Shown: positions 8,163-18,276, numbered from the stretch's first letter. The stretch is DNA of 64,000 nt from an uncultured Bacteroidales bacterium (GCA_946616535.1 CAMOJA010000002.1:62001-126000), one strand, 5' to 3'. The notes: generated from the sequence alone by a model not told the origin. Made by a program: numbers and translations.

Positions 8163-11100
8163 TTAAAAGTTCAACATTTGTTTACCTGTAATATCGTATA
8201 TCGCAGCGCCACGTTGGATATACACGTGGCCGTTGATAAGGATCTTCCGCACCATGTTATCGGGGGCTTCGGGTAATCCTGTGTCGGTCGTTACTTGCGG
8301 TTCTCTGCGGTTGACGATGACGTTCAACGCGAAGCGGGTATTGGTGTACAACTGGCTGCTCGTCGTGATGGTATAGGTATCGTAGAGCAGGTTGGTCGTC
8401 ACACCGGCTACCTTATCATAGAGATAAACGGCTTCTACCTCATCGATCGGATAGTCGTTGCTCAGGCCGAAGGTATAGGTACCCGGCTTGTAACAGTAAA
8501 CACCCATCGGCAGCCAAGTGTTCTTCGCTACGGAATCGCTGACTGCTTGGAAGGCCAGCTGATACGAAGGTGTCTTCATATACACTTGCGGACGATCCTT
8601 ATAATAGGTCGTAAACTTGAGCAAGTCATAACCCAGTTTGTATTCGTCTTCCGTGAAGTCTTGACGTACACGGAGGTTCGCTTGGTCGGTCAAACCATTA
8701 CCGGAGAGCGTAACACCGACGAAGATAGACGGGTCTTCATCCACTTCCGCTTGCGAAGCCAAGTGACGCGCAGGAGCGGAGTTCTTACGGTTTCCTTCGG
8801 TGAAGGTAAATGAACCTTCGGTCTTACCCTGAACGAAGAATGCGAGGAACGGATCCAACTGCGTAACAGAACTCCAGAACTTCTGGTCATAGGTTCTTGT
8901 ACTCGGGTTATAGATGGTGAGATACTGGTTTCCTTCCATACGGCGATACCAAACAACTTGCTGTTCACCAGCTACCTCTTCAATCTCATATTCGAGATAT
9001 CCGTAGGTAATTGCGTCTCCCGCCATCGGAGTCATCGCGCACAAATACGGTTGCGCAATGAAGTTCCAGTTATGGTTGTTGATGGTAGTCGCGCCGTTCG
9101 TGTATTGATGAATAGGAACGACGTTATCGTGATGCGGTGCTTGCGCTTTCTCGTTCTCTGCATCGGAAACATTAGTTGTGTGGATTTCCAACGGGAAGAT
9201 GAGCTCACGCAAGTAGCGGTTGTTAACCGAAATCTGGTAGCCCTTGCCTGCCTCGAGTGTCGAGCCGGTAACCATCTTCCAGTGTCCCGGAGCACCCTTC
9301 GTACTTCCTTCGTCTGCACGAGCACGGGAGTCGTACTCCTTAATGCGGAAACCGTCATCGAGGATAGCCGGTACACCATTCGACCAGCGAATATCGGAGA
9401 TATTACAGTCGTACGGCAGGGAGAAGAAGTATGCATCGCTGTTGTCGATGCGGCGGGAAACAAGTACTTGTCGGTCGGCTGTCTCGAGCGTACCTGCCAG
9501 TTTGATGAACGGCACGTTCTCACCCTCCACGCGGAACTGAACAGACGCTACATTAAATGTACGGCTTGTAGGAATATTCATCGTACCGCCCGGATAGATG
9601 GTGAGGTTACCTACAGTAGCGGCGTCTTTAGGTAGACCATTCTCTGCTTTGGTCAGGGTAGCTCCCTTGAGAATAACCACATCGCACTTCTCACAAGCTT
9701 CTAAGTCATGCCACTTGTTCTGGAAGATAGTATCAGTAGTAGACCATCCTCCCGCTTTCTCTGTTGTTACCATGATAGGTACTTGGTATGTTTTAGATGC
9801 TTGGACTACTGATCCTTCATATACATTAACCTTTAATGATGTGCATGACAAGGTATCCAAATGAGGAATCACAATAGTATAGGTGCCATCCGGATTTTGA
9901 CTGCCTCCCAATTCTTTCAAATCTGCGATAGAATCGTATTTTGCATAATAGGCATTATAGTCATATGAACCGACATATCCGAATTGCTGTCCAGAGAAGC
10001 AATAGTCTGTCGTACCATCATCATTCTTTCCAACAGGGATACCAACCCATTCACCCTTGTGTGGGTTGGAATCTACGCCGGTGTAGTCTCCAAGAGTTTT
10101 AAATGTTGTAGTATTGTTCAATACTGCCGAATCACCTGAAACGACATGATTTGCACGAATCAACAAGCATCGGTTGGTAGATAAATAGGTGGAATAGCCA
10201 TCAGGATAGGTAGTATAGTCAGCATCGCCTTCCATCGGTTTTGGCGACCAGCCATCTTCATACCAGAAGCCTTCTTTATCATTCGGGGTGGCAACTACAC
10301 GTCCGTTTCCTAAAGTTTTAGAAGTAGTTACTTTAACGGTAGCAGACTTGTTCGGAGCAGAAACATTGCCGGCACCGATAAGATCAATAAGTTTACTACC
10401 TCTTTTTAAACCGATAGAATATGGACCGGAGAAATTAAACGTTGTATGCCCATCTCCGTCAGCTCCGGCAGATAGATTACCGATACGATACCAACCATCA
10501 ACATCGTTGTTGGCAAGATCATCCCAATCGTAGAATTTGTCCAAACAACCGGCACCGGGGAAGGGGTGAACTCCTGTACTTGAGTTGTCGTCATCGAGAG
10601 AGTACAATATAATTTCTTTACCTTGAGGGAGGTATATATGTCCAGCACCGTCTCCATAATCAGTTACTAACTTAGAGACATCTTTGAGAACCACATAGTT
10701 GTGATCGCTTGTGGATGAACTCCATGCGGAAGTACCACCAATTATTATGAGATCACTTAAATCGATGTCGTGATCAGTACCATTGTAGAGACCAACCAGT
10801 TTGGTATAACCTGCAGCTTCATAATACTTAGAGAAGAAAATATCTTCCGCTAAAGAAGTTGCACCTTTTACTCTCTCATCTTTATCTTCAATGACGACAG
10901 TAGCATTTGCAGTGTCTGCATTAAGAACAATGCGGATAGAGTCAGGGAACCACTCCGCGAGTTCAACGGACGGAGAGTTGGTCGTAAACGAGGTTACTGC
11001 GCTTACACACGTTCCACCAGCCCAAATCTTGGCGTAATAAGTGGTATTCTCATCCAGACCAGTAATCGTAGCCGGCGAAGTAAGATCGGTATGATCCGAA

Positions 11101-14100
11101 CCTACTTGTGCGGTACACTCTTCGTCAGAATAGATGCGGATAGTAGCAGAAGCAGCCTCCATGGACCATCTAAAAGTAGCCGATGTGAGAGCTGGAGCAA
11201 CTGAAATAGCATAAGGAACATCGTCGCAGTCAACAGTGGTGAAGTTGCCATTATAGATCAGCGAACAGTCTGTACCGGAAGCTACTGCTTTCACCGTATA
11301 GGTATAGTTAGTGTTGTTGGTTAATCCAGTAATAGTAGCCTTACAGCCATCATACACAGGAGCAGAACCACCGCTGCATGTTACTACATAACTAACAGCT
11401 CCCGTAACTTCTCCCCATGTAATGGTAACACTTGTAGCACGAGCTACGGCCGTTGGGAACGGAGCAGGAAGACATGTACAAACTTCGGTAATAGGCAGCA
11501 GTTGAATGTCGCCATAATAGTTCGCAGTGCCATATTGCGCAGTAGCATAGTGTCCGAAGGCATCAGAAGTGCTGTAGTACATAATACCACGCGTTGTAAC
11601 ATCAGCGTTGGTGATGTGATAGGTGGAGAAATCAGACGTTGTCAATAACCAACCTGTCTGGTCTGTAGAGGTGAGTGATTTGGTATTCAGTTTTGTATCT
11701 GAGCCACCCCATAATCTTGCGCCTGAGCCATCAGCGCCAGGACCAACAAGGTATACATTTTTGTCCGGAGTCTCTCGCTCTGTTAAAGAATATATGGCTT
11801 GATTTGGACATAGATCAACAGCACCGGCTGTAACGGTAACAGGCAGAGGCTTAACCATTGAAGCTAAGCCGCTCATTGAACCGTTCAACGCATAGTAGTT
11901 AGCGCCGTCGAATGCAACGATTGCGAATTGCTGCGGAAGTGAACGGCCGCGCAGGGTAATAGGATCACTGGTGGTGGTCCCGTCTGTGAAGGTCAATGTT
12001 GCAGTATGTTGCGCATCGCCAAACGCAGTCGGACGGTAACTAATCACAAAAGTGGTGTTGATGGCTCCCTCGCTAATAGCAGTAGATGCTAAAGTGCAAG
12101 AGAACAAACCTGCGTCTGTTCCGGTAATGGATGCGGTGAGCGTACCGGTTGCAGGGTCGAGGCTACTACCGCGGACCGTGATGGCTTGCGATTTAACGGT
12201 TTGGTCTTTAGTGCTTGTTAAATACTCAACTTCATTGGCTTTAATATTAGGTCCGCAAGTAGTAGAGTAATTGGTATAGCCTACATCGGGAACATAGAAG
12301 TCAAACTCATAAGCAGTTCCACTTCCAGTAAAGGTAGAGAAGACACCGGAATATAAATCAATTTTGTATCCCGAGTCCTCCGAACTATTCAGAACATATG
12401 ACGAGGTACTTACTGTTCCAGCCGTTAATGTCCATTCATCCGTAGACTCATCTACATAAAGGTAGTGGTTTCCTAAATTGGTTTCGGCTGCATTGAGGTA
12501 GTTATCTCCTTGGCGGAAATAATATCCAGAAGAACCTGTTTTTACCGTCCAAATTATGGTGGCATCAGATGTAGTAATCTTTCCACTACCATCCGGCGTA
12601 AGAACTACAGGTGCATAGCCAATTCCACTTTCCACATTCGAAATGGCTTTGGTGCCATTATGAAGGACGATCAAAACTCGTTTTCCGTTAGTCAAAGACG
12701 AAGATGTCCCTTTGCAATACTTATCTTCGCTTTCACCACCTGATTCTGCAAATACTGCATAGAAGGTGGTGTTGTCGGTAATATTAACATCCTTAACCGT
12801 AGTTGCAGAATACAATGGAGAAGGAGCGGTTGCTTGCTCTACAGCCACTTCGGACGTCGTCCATCCTACGAATGTTTTTCCACCACAAGTGGTAGAACCA
12901 TCCGGGTCTGTTGGAGCAGTGGTGATTTTTGCTCCCTCGGTAACTTCTGTATCTGGTCCTCCTGCAGTATACGTAGCGCCACTTACTAACCAGGTAACTT
13001 TATTTTTGATGTAAATATCGTAATAAGCGGATACCTCATTTTGGCATGCTACAGCAGTTTCTGTATATGGCAGAGTTGCGGTGATGCGAACGTACGCACC
13101 TGCTCCGGTTGCTTTAAGAATATGTACTGTACCATCAGAACCTACAGTTGCGCAGGACTCCTTGTCGCTTGACCATGAGATGACAGCGCCAAGCGTGTTG
13201 CCGGATACGGAAGGAGTAATCTTAAAGTCTGCATCGCCACGGTATTTGTTAACTGTTGCTTCGGTAAATGAAATGGAAGGAGTAGCGCAGACAAGGGTTA
13301 CAGAGCCCTCAACGGCTACCGTCTTATTATTCGTTCCGTCAGAGAAAGTGATATTTCCATCATAGTCGCCCTTTGCAAGACCACTATTCAACCGGATGTA
13401 GAGGGTGGTCTCTGGAACGTCATCATCGGCATTTTTGTTTAAAGTAACCGAGTTGCTCCAGGAAGAGCCATTTTGGCTGACCTGATAGTTAGTAGGAGCG
13501 GTAATAGTCAAGTTACCGTCCAAATCAGTACCCTCTACTTTGAATGTCTGCGAACCACTCGGTCCACTTCCCAAAACATAGGTGAACTCAGTAAATGAAG
13601 ACGTTACTTTGATGGGTCCGTTGGCTTTCTTGAATAATTGAACTGCTTGTTGTCCTGTTGTTACATAAATGGCAAATCGAGGGCTGCCGCTGTTCCAACG
13701 GATTGCTAAAGTGTTTGTTTTTACTGAAACAATCGAGTTAACACCTAATGTCCACTCATTTTGTTCTGCAGTAAAACTTTCATCCCAACGTAATTGAGAA
13801 CCCGTACTACTTGTACTTGTTGTTCCTAAGTATGTACCTTCGCTTGCTTTGTAGAATGAGTAACCATTTGTCGTCGCAGCAACAGTATATGCTAATCCGT
13901 CAGTTGTAGAGTTTGAGGCTATAGTTTTCTTGTCGTAATAACTAGAGATGTCAGTATAAGTACCATAGGTATTAGCGTTTTTATTGCCGTAATGGGTATT
14001 TAATGCATAGGTATTGTTATAAACAATAAGGTATTCGCCTTCTTCTATGTCCCCTGCGCTCTCTATAAGTACATAGTCGCCACTTCCACCACCGCCGCCT

Positions 14101-14933
14101 GCGTTGACGGTAATAGTGGCAGTTACTGCCTTAGCGTTATATCCGGTAGCAGCAGCTTGTGATGCTTGTACCGTACATGTACCGGCTGTAGTAGCAGAGA
14201 AATCTGTACCAGACGTACTAACTGTAGCACCCGTTCCGTTCGCATTGGAGACAGAATAAGTGACAACTCCAGAACTATTAGAACTAAACAATGTAGTTAA
14301 GTCTAAATCGGCACCGCCAATAGTGTAGGAACCATTATTAAATGTAATAGTCGGATCAACATCACCTCCACCTCCTCCGCCAGAAGCTTTCGATATAGTA
14401 ATGGCTCCTATGGCGATATTACCTCCATTAGTGTTTTTGTTCGTGTAAATAAATTTGATATAACGAGTGGCTGATGAAAGAGCAATATTGCTTTCTGATA
14501 CTGTCGAATTATTTTTGTTAGAATATGACTGTACAGATGTGTAGGTCTCACCATCAGATGATTCCATTACATCAAAAGTACCTGATGTGCTAGTACCAGA
14601 ACTAGGATTACCCTTAATCGTATATCCTAATTTGTCAGGAGTATCACTGAACTGAATGACGATATAGTCCCCAGTACCATCGAATTTAATCTTGGGCGAA
14701 TTACTGTATGTGCCTGTGCCTGAAACAGACAAACCGTTTGGAAGAGTACCCGTGCCATTCCCATCATACTCGAAAGGTAATGTTGCTGCATCTCCCCACG
14801 CATGCAAACTAAATACAGCCAGGAAAAGTAGGATAATGGGCAAAACACGGCAACGAGACGGATTCGAGATGGAATCGAGATGTCGAGAAACCGATGTCTT
14901 GGTTTGATTAGATAAAAGGTAAATGTTTTTCAT
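8163..14933 (-). CDS. giant multidomain secreted protein with T9SS-like tail
   Basis: 2256 residues from the ATG at 14933; an upstream in-frame TTG at 15071 is rejected because the promoter at 15019-15050 lies between. Signal peptide with hydrophobic core at about 30-44. Order of modules: N-terminal beta-sandwich, Gly-rich linkers (GGGGGG, then GGGGG), Ig-like/DUF-type repeats, an InlB-type repeat (GKTFVGWTT), further beta domains, a fibronectin III domain (VTITWGEVTGAVSYVV), a lamin-tail-like domain (FFSKYYEAAGYTKLV), and a late region with the GKGYQI pattern typical of Bacteroidetes surface proteins. The last ~27 residues (ILINGHVYIQRG, then YDITGKQML) resemble a type IX sorting tail. Probably a surface adhesin or matrix protein; no catalytic motif is visible. 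Confidence 0.8.
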   Translation of the reverse strand: MKNIYLLSNQTKTSVSRHLDSISNPSRCRVLPIILLFLAVFSLHAWGDAATLPFEYDGNGTGTLPNGLSVSGTGTYSNSPKIKFDGTGDYIVIQFSDTPDKLGYTIKGNPSSGTSTSGTFDVMESSDGETYTSVQSYSNKNNSTVSESNIALSSATRYIKFIYTNKNTNGGNIAIGAITISKASGGGGGGDVDPTITFNNGSYTIGGADLDLTTLFSSNSSGVVTYSVSNANGTGATVSTSGTDFSATTAGTCTVQASQAAATGYNAKAVTATITVNAGGGGGSGDYVLIESAGDIEEGEYLIVYNNTYALNTHYGNKNANTYGTYTDISSYYDKKTIASNSTTDGLAYTVAATTNGYSFYKASEGTYLGTTSTSSTGSQLRWDESFTAEQNEWTLGVNSIVSVKTNTLAIRWNSGSPRFAIYVTTGQQAVQLFKKANGPIKVTSSFTEFTYVLGSGPSGSQTFKVEGTDLDGNLTITAPTNYQVSQNGSSWSNSVTLNKNADDDVPETTLYIRLNSGLAKGDYDGNITFSDGTNNKTVAVEGSVTLVCATPSISFTEATVNKYRGDADFKITPSVSGNTLGAVISWSSDKESCATVGSDGTVHILKATGAGAYVRITATLPYTETAVACQNEVSAYYDIYIKNKVTWLVSGATYTAGGPDTEVTEGAKITTAPTDPDGSTTCGGKTFVGWTTSEVAVEQATAPSPLYSATTVKDVNITDNTTFYAVFAESGGESEDKYCKGTSSSLTNGKRVLIVLHNGTKAISNVESGIGYAPVVLTPDGSGKITTSDATIIWTVKTGSSGYYFRQGDNYLNAAETNLGNHYLYVDESTDEWTLTAGTVSTSSYVLNSSEDSGYKIDLYSGVFSTFTGSGTAYEFDFYVPDVGYTNYSTTCGPNIKANEVEYLTSTKDQTVKSQAITVRGSSLDPATGTLTASITGTDAGLFSCTLASTAISEGAINTTFVISYRPTAFGDAQHTATLTFTDGTTTSDPITLRGRSLPQQFAIVAFDGANYYALNGSMSGLASMVKPLPVTVTAGAVDLCPNQAIYSLTERETPDKNVYLVGPGADGSGARLWGGSDTKLNTKSLTSTDQTGWLLTTSDFSTYHITNADVTTRGIMYYSTSDAFGHYATAQYGTANYYGDIQLLPITEVCTCLPAPFPTAVARATSVTITWGEVTGAVSYVVTCSGGSAPVYDGCKATITGLTNNTNYTYTVKAVASGTDCSLIYNGNFTTVDCDDVPYAISVAPALTSATFRWSMEAASATIRIYSDEECTAQVGSDHTDLTSPATITGLDENTTYYAKIWAGGTCVSAVTSFTTNSPSVELAEWFPDSIRIVLNADTANATVVIEDKDERVKGATSLAEDIFFSKYYEAAGYTKLVGLYNGTDHDIDLSDLIIIGGTSAWSSSTSDHNYVVLKDVSKLVTDYGDGAGHIYLPQGKEIILYSLDDDNSSTGVHPFPGAGCLDKFYDWDDLANNDVDGWYRIGNLSAGADGDGHTTFNFSGPYSIGLKRGSKLIDLIGAGNVSAPNKSATVKVTTSKTLGNGRVVATPNDKEGFWYEDGWSPKPMEGDADYTTYPDGYSTYLSTNRCLLIRANHVVSGDSAVLNNTTTFKTLGDYTGVDSNPHKGEWVGIPVGKNDDGTTDYCFSGQQFGYVGSYDYNAYYAKYDSIADLKELGGSQNPDGTYTIVIPHLDTLSCTSLKVNVYEGSVVQASKTYQVPIMVTTEKAGGWSTTDTIFQNKWHDLEACEKCDVVILKGATLTKAENGLPKDAATVGNLTIYPGGTMNIPTSRTFNVASVQFRVEGENVPFIKLAGTLETADRQVLVSRRIDNSDAYFFSLPYDCNISDIRWSNGVPAILDDGFRIKEYDSRARADEGSTKGAPGHWKMVTGSTLEAGKGYQISVNNRYLRELIFPLEIHTTNVSDAENEKAQAPHHDNVVPIHQYTNGATTINNHNWNFIAQPYLCAMTPMAGDAITYGYLEYEIEEVAGEQQVVWYRRMEGNQYLTIYNPSTRTYDQKFWSSVTQLDPFLAFFVQGKTEGSFTFTEGNRKNSAPARHLASQAEVDEDPSIFVGVTLSGNGLTDQANLRVRQDFTEDEYKLGYDLLKFTTYYKDRPQVYMKTPSYQLAFQAVSDSVAKNTWLPMGVYCYKPGTYTFGLSNDYPIDEVEAVYLYDKVAGVTTNLLYDTYTITTSSQLYTNTRFALNVIVNRREPQVTTDTGLPEAPDNMVRKILINGHVYIQRGAAIYDITGKQMLNF

Positions 14934-15018
14934 ATTTCTTGGTATTATATATCCATATTTATTATACACATGCGGCGCGAACGCGGGTACGTGCGGGCAC
15001 GTCATGCAAAAGAGTGTG

Positions 15019-15050
15019 CAAAGGTACAAAAAAAATATGATACCTGCAAA
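15019..15050 (-). promoter_or_regulatory. promoter of the giant secreted protein
   Basis: On the minus strand TTTG (15047-15050), a 20-bp spacer and TACCTTTG (15019-15026): the Bacteroidetes -33/-7 pattern. It predicts a 5' leader of about 80 nt before the ATG at 14933. Confidence 0.75.
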
Positions 15051-15130
15051 TAAAATTGCAAATTTTAACAAATTTCAACAATTTTGAGCGAACAAAATGA
15101 TCAACGATAAATTCTGAACCCGTATTTAGT

Positions 15131-15185
15131 CCTACTTGGGTCTTACTTGCCTCTTACTAAAGTCCGTTTAGCGTCTTACGTTCTG
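15131..15185. repeat. 11-bp phased direct repeats upstream of the giant protein gene
   Basis: Five tandem 11-bp units: CCTACTTGGGT, CTTACTTGCCT, CTTACTAAAGT, CCGTTTAGCGT, CTTACGTTCTG. They share CYTACTW and one helical turn spacing, 80-135 bp upstream of the promoter at 15019-15050, and could be a regulator-binding array. The rest of this 324-bp gap holds only the promoter and the Rnf terminator. Confidence 0.55.
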
Positions 15186-15201
15186 TGACGGAAAAGAATA
15201 C

Positions 15202-15232
15202 AAAAAAATGCACACGGTGAGGTGTGCATTTT
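15202..15232 (-). terminator. terminator of the rnf operon
   Basis: Stem AATGCACAC / GTGTGCATT with a 6-nt loop, followed on the minus strand by a T run, 25 bp after rnfA. Confidence 0.8.
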
Positions 15233-15257
15233 ATCCATAAAGCGGACGTTGGATGAT

Positions 15258-15866
15258 TTATCCGACTACTCCGCTGAAGCCCATGAAGGCCATCGCCAAA
15301 AGACCGGCTGTGAGAAGTGCAATCGGCGTGCCCTGCATCGCTTTCGGAACTTTATTGAGCGCTAACTGCTCACGGATACCGGCGAAGAGGACGAGTGCTA
15401 ACGCAAAGCCGAGTGCCGTAGCGAAGGCGAAGAGTGTTCCGGACAGCAATCCGTACTCTGCACCTGCCGGGAGGCTGGCCAGCAGTTTCTTCTCGTCCGC
15501 CACGATGATGGCTACACCGAGAATACAGCAGTTGGTAGTGATCAGCGGCAGGAAGACACCGAGGGCCTGATAAAGCGCCGGACTGATCTTCTTCAAAATG
15601 ATCTCGATCATCTGCACGAGGGCCGCGATAACGAGGATGAAGAGGATGGTCTGCAGGAACTCTACATGCCAAGCCTTGAGCAAGATCTGCAGCAGATAAG
15701 TAACTATCGTAGCTACGGTGAGCACAAAGGTCACCGCTGCGCCCATACCAAGCGCCGTGTCTATTTTCTTACTTACTCCCAAGAACGGGCAGATACCTAA
15801 GAACTGGCTCAAAACGATATTGTTAACGAATATCGCAGAGACGAATATCAAAATATAAGGTAACAT
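15258..15866 (-). CDS. rnfA: Rnf electron transport complex subunit A
   Basis: 202 residues, six hydrophobic segments. The N-terminus (ILIFVSAIFVNNIVLSQFLG, then CPFLGVSKK) is diagnostic of RnfA, and NCCILGVA (about 95) is the second conserved Cys loop; the two half-motifs bind an iron-sulfur cluster inside the membrane. RnfA with RnfE, D and G forms the ion-pumping core that couples ferredoxin:NAD+ electron transfer to Na+ or H+ movement. Last gene of the operon rseC-rnfBCDGEA. Confidence 0.95.
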   Translation of the reverse strand: MLPYILIFVSAIFVNNIVLSQFLGICPFLGVSKKIDTALGMGAAVTFVLTVATIVTYLLQILLKAWHVEFLQTILFILVIAALVQMIEIILKKISPALYQALGVFLPLITTNCCILGVAIIVADEKKLLASLPAGAEYGLLSGTLFAFATALGFALALVLFAGIREQLALNKVPKAMQGTPIALLTAGLLAMAFMGFSGVVG

Positions 15867-15874
15867 AAGTCAAT

Positions 15875-15907
15875 ATTTGAAATTTGATATTTGAAATTTG
15901 ATATTTA
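15875..15907. repeat. 7-bp tandem repeat between rnfE and rnfA (ATTTGAA/ATTTGAT)
   Basis: ATTTGAA and ATTTGAT alternate twice, then a partial unit, filling most of the 42-bp gap between the two co-directional genes. Confidence 0.85.
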
Positions 15908-15908
15908 G

Positions 15909-16514
15909 TTACTTTTTCTGCAGCTTGTTCATGATGGCCATGAGGTAAGCGAGGGCGATGAAGGCACCCGGAGCCAGAACAAAGATGAGGGCTGCGAAGT
16001 TATTCGGGAAAATCTGGAAGCCTTCGAACGTGCCGATGCTGAAGATTTTACCGGAACCCAGGATCTCGCGGCAAGCGCCCAGTAAGGTGAGTGCCAGCGT
16101 GAAACCAAGACCCATACCGATGCCATCGAGTGCGCTGAGGCCTACGCTGTTCTTTGCTGCGAACGCTTCGGCGCGACCGAGAACGATACAGTTCACTACG
16201 ATCAGCGGGATGAAGAGTCCCAGCACCTCGTAGATAGACGGCAGGTATGCCTGCATAGCCAGTTGGACGATGGTCACGAAGGTCGCGATGACGACGATAA
16301 ACGCCGGAATACGTACCTTATCAGGGATGAGGTTCTTGAGCAGCGAGATCACGGTATTCGAGCAAACGAGCACGAACATCGTAGCCAAGCCCATGGACAT
16401 ACCATTGATGGCGCTGGTGGTTGTGGCCAGCGTAGGACACATACCTAATACCAGTACAAAGGTCGGATTCTCTTTGAGAAGACCGTTGGTGAGTGTTTTT
16501 AATCCGTTACTCAT
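15909..16514 (-). CDS. rnfE: Rnf electron transport complex subunit E
   Basis: 201 residues, membrane protein homologous to RnfA in fold. Recognised by NPTFVLVLGMCPTLATTTSA near the N-terminus and VVNCIVLGRAEAFA (about 112-125), the paired Cys loops of the RnfA/RnfE/NqrD/NqrE family. Its start overlaps the end of rnfG by 8 bp, so translation is likely coupled. Full family length. Confidence 0.94.
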   Translation of the reverse strand: MSNGLKTLTNGLLKENPTFVLVLGMCPTLATTTSAINGMSMGLATMFVLVCSNTVISLLKNLIPDKVRIPAFIVVIATFVTIVQLAMQAYLPSIYEVLGLFIPLIVVNCIVLGRAEAFAAKNSVGLSALDGIGMGLGFTLALTLLGACREILGSGKIFSIGTFEGFQIFPNNFAALIFVLAPGAFIALAYLMAIMNKLQKK

Positions 16515-17214
16515 GATTTACCTCCGTTTCGTTGATTTGGATAGCACCGGTCGTAGCTTCGGTTACTGTCTCTACTGCCGGTTCTGCGGGTTGATTTTTG
16601 AGTTGGCTGGCGCCGGTCACTGCCTGCACCTCGTCCTCTTTGAAAGCGGAATACGCTTCGCGGATAGCCTTGAGGAAAGCGCGAGACGAGATTGTAGCCG
16701 CTGTGATAGCATCTACATCGCCGCCATCCTGCTTTACCAAGAGTTCGCCGCCTTTGCGACCGCGGATGTCCTGGTTGCCTTTTTCGGTCTTGAACCAGTT
16801 GGAGATCTTATCGCCCAAGCCCGGCGTCTCTTGATGCTCGAGCACGGTATAGTTGATGATCTCGCCTTCGGGGTTGAAACCGACCATCAGTTTCTGCTCT
16901 CCGCCGAAACCGGTACCGCTGGTCTCAACGGCAGCGCCGATGAACTGACCGTCTTGGTGAATATTATGAATGACCCATTTCTTATCGTTGCCTTCCTCTG
17001 CGAGGATGGTGTCGGACGTGATCTGAATCTCTACGGTTGCTTCTGCGTTCGGGAGAACGACCTCGCGGATAGCTGCCTGACGTTTCTGATTCTGCTGGTC
17101 TTCTATTTTGTCCTTCGTGAGCGAGTAGATACCAGCCAAACCGGCAGCTGCTACCACGGCGATCAGCACGAGGCTCAGCACCATATTCAGGAATGTACTT
17201 TCTAATTTCTTCAT
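16507..17214 (-). CDS. rnfG: Rnf electron transport complex subunit G (FMN-binding)
   Basis: 235 residues. One N-terminal membrane helix (about 8-31) and a periplasmic FMN-binding domain. The flavinylation site reads DAITAATIS (168-176) with Thr174 as the likely FMN carrier; the usual SGAT core is here TAAT, still within the Dxx(S/T)xAT pattern. The ~45-residue tail is Glu/Thr-rich and less conserved. RnfG passes electrons between the membrane subunits. Confidence 0.93.
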   Translation of the reverse strand: MKKLESTFLNMVLSLVLIAVVAAAGLAGIYSLTKDKIEDQQNQKRQAAIREVVLPNAEATVEIQITSDTILAEEGNDKKWVIHNIHQDGQFIGAAVETSGTGFGGEQKLMVGFNPEGEIINYTVLEHQETPGLGDKISNWFKTEKGNQDIRGRKGGELLVKQDGGDVDAITAATISSRAFLKAIREAYSAFKEDEVQAVTGASQLKNQPAEPAVETVTEATTGAIQINETEVNHE

Positions 17215-17226
17215 AGCCGGTCCTCC

Positions 17227-18243
17227 TTATTTACGTTTTTCTCCGAACCGTTGCGGACGGAACTTGTTCAACAATGGAACGCACGCGTTCATAATCAGGA
17301 TAGCGAACGACATACCTTCAGGGTAGTTACCCAGCAGACGAATCACCATCATGATAACTCCGATGCCGACACCGAAGATGATCTTTCCCCACGCGGTCAT
17401 CGGGCTGGTGACGTAGTCGGTAGCCATAAAGAATGCACCGAGCATCAAGCCACCGGTGAGCAGTTCGTAACCTACAAAAGAGCAGGTGGACATCGTTTGA
17501 GCCGGCAGTCCTCCGCACCAGCTTACACATGCTGCGAAGAGCGCTACGGTAGCGATGATGGAAACGGGGATATGCCAAGTGATCACACGTGTGCAAATGA
17601 GGAAGATTCCTCCGATGATGAGCGCGAGGGCGCATACTTCACCGAGCGAACCGCCCATAGCACCTACCAGCGAATCCCAAAGGCTGGGCAGCGCATTTGT
17701 CGTGTCGATGGCATCCTGACCGTTTTTCAAACCCACCAGATGCTTGAGGTAATAGAGCGGGGTAGCACCCGTCTGGGCATCTACATAACTCGTCTCGAAG
17801 CCGTTCGCAACCGGCCAGGTCGTCATTTGCTGCGGGAACGATATAAGCAGGAACACACGTCCTACGAGAGCGGGGTTGAAGGGGTTTTGACCCAGACCGC
17901 CGAAACTCATTTTGCCTACGCCGATTGCTATGAGTGCACCTAACACGACGATCCACCAGTCGATGTTCGACGGCAGGTTGAAAGCCAGCAACAAACCGGT
18001 AAGTGCGGCCGAGAGGTCTCCGATCGATTTACCGCTCTCCTTCAGCAGGAAACGGCTGATGAGCCACTCGATGAGCACGCAGGCCGCTACACTGACAGCG
18101 GCTGTGATGAGTGCTCCGATGCCGAATTCCAGCACCGATACCACATACGCGGGCATCAGCGCCAAAATGACCAAGAGCATATTCCGGCGGACACTATCGC
18201 CACTATGGACGTGCGGAGCCGGAGTTGTAATAAAATGTGCCAT
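17227..18243 (-). CDS. rnfD: Rnf electron transport complex subunit D (FMN-binding)
   Basis: 338 residues, about nine to ten membrane helices. The FMN-carrier motif is DAQTGATPL (155-163), with Thr161 as the flavinylated residue, and GGLGQNPFNPALVGR (115-129) is a family signature. It is the largest membrane subunit of the Rnf pump and homologous to NqrB. 12 bp separate it from rnfG. Confidence 0.95.
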   Translation of the reverse strand: MAHFITTPAPHVHSGDSVRRNMLLVILALMPAYVVSVLEFGIGALITAAVSVAACVLIEWLISRFLLKESGKSIGDLSAALTGLLLAFNLPSNIDWWIVVLGALIAIGVGKMSFGGLGQNPFNPALVGRVFLLISFPQQMTTWPVANGFETSYVDAQTGATPLYYLKHLVGLKNGQDAIDTTNALPSLWDSLVGAMGGSLGEVCALALIIGGIFLICTRVITWHIPVSIIATVALFAACVSWCGGLPAQTMSTCSFVGYELLTGGLMLGAFFMATDYVTSPMTAWGKIIFGVGIGVIMMVIRLLGNYPEGMSFAILIMNACVPLLNKFRPQRFGEKRK

Positions 18244-18248
18244 TTTAT

Positions 18249-18276
18249 ATTGGTAATTTGTGATTTGTAATTGGTA
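18249..18276. repeat. 7-bp tandem repeat between rnfC and rnfD (ATTKGTR)
   Basis: Units ATTGGTA, ATTTGTG, ATTTGTA, ATTGGTA in the 35-bp gap between the two genes. Confidence 0.85.

Noticed and set aside
14934..15071. N-terminal extension of the giant secreted protein from TTG 15071
   Set aside because: It would include the promoter at 15019-15050; the ATG at 14933 directly precedes a signal peptide.
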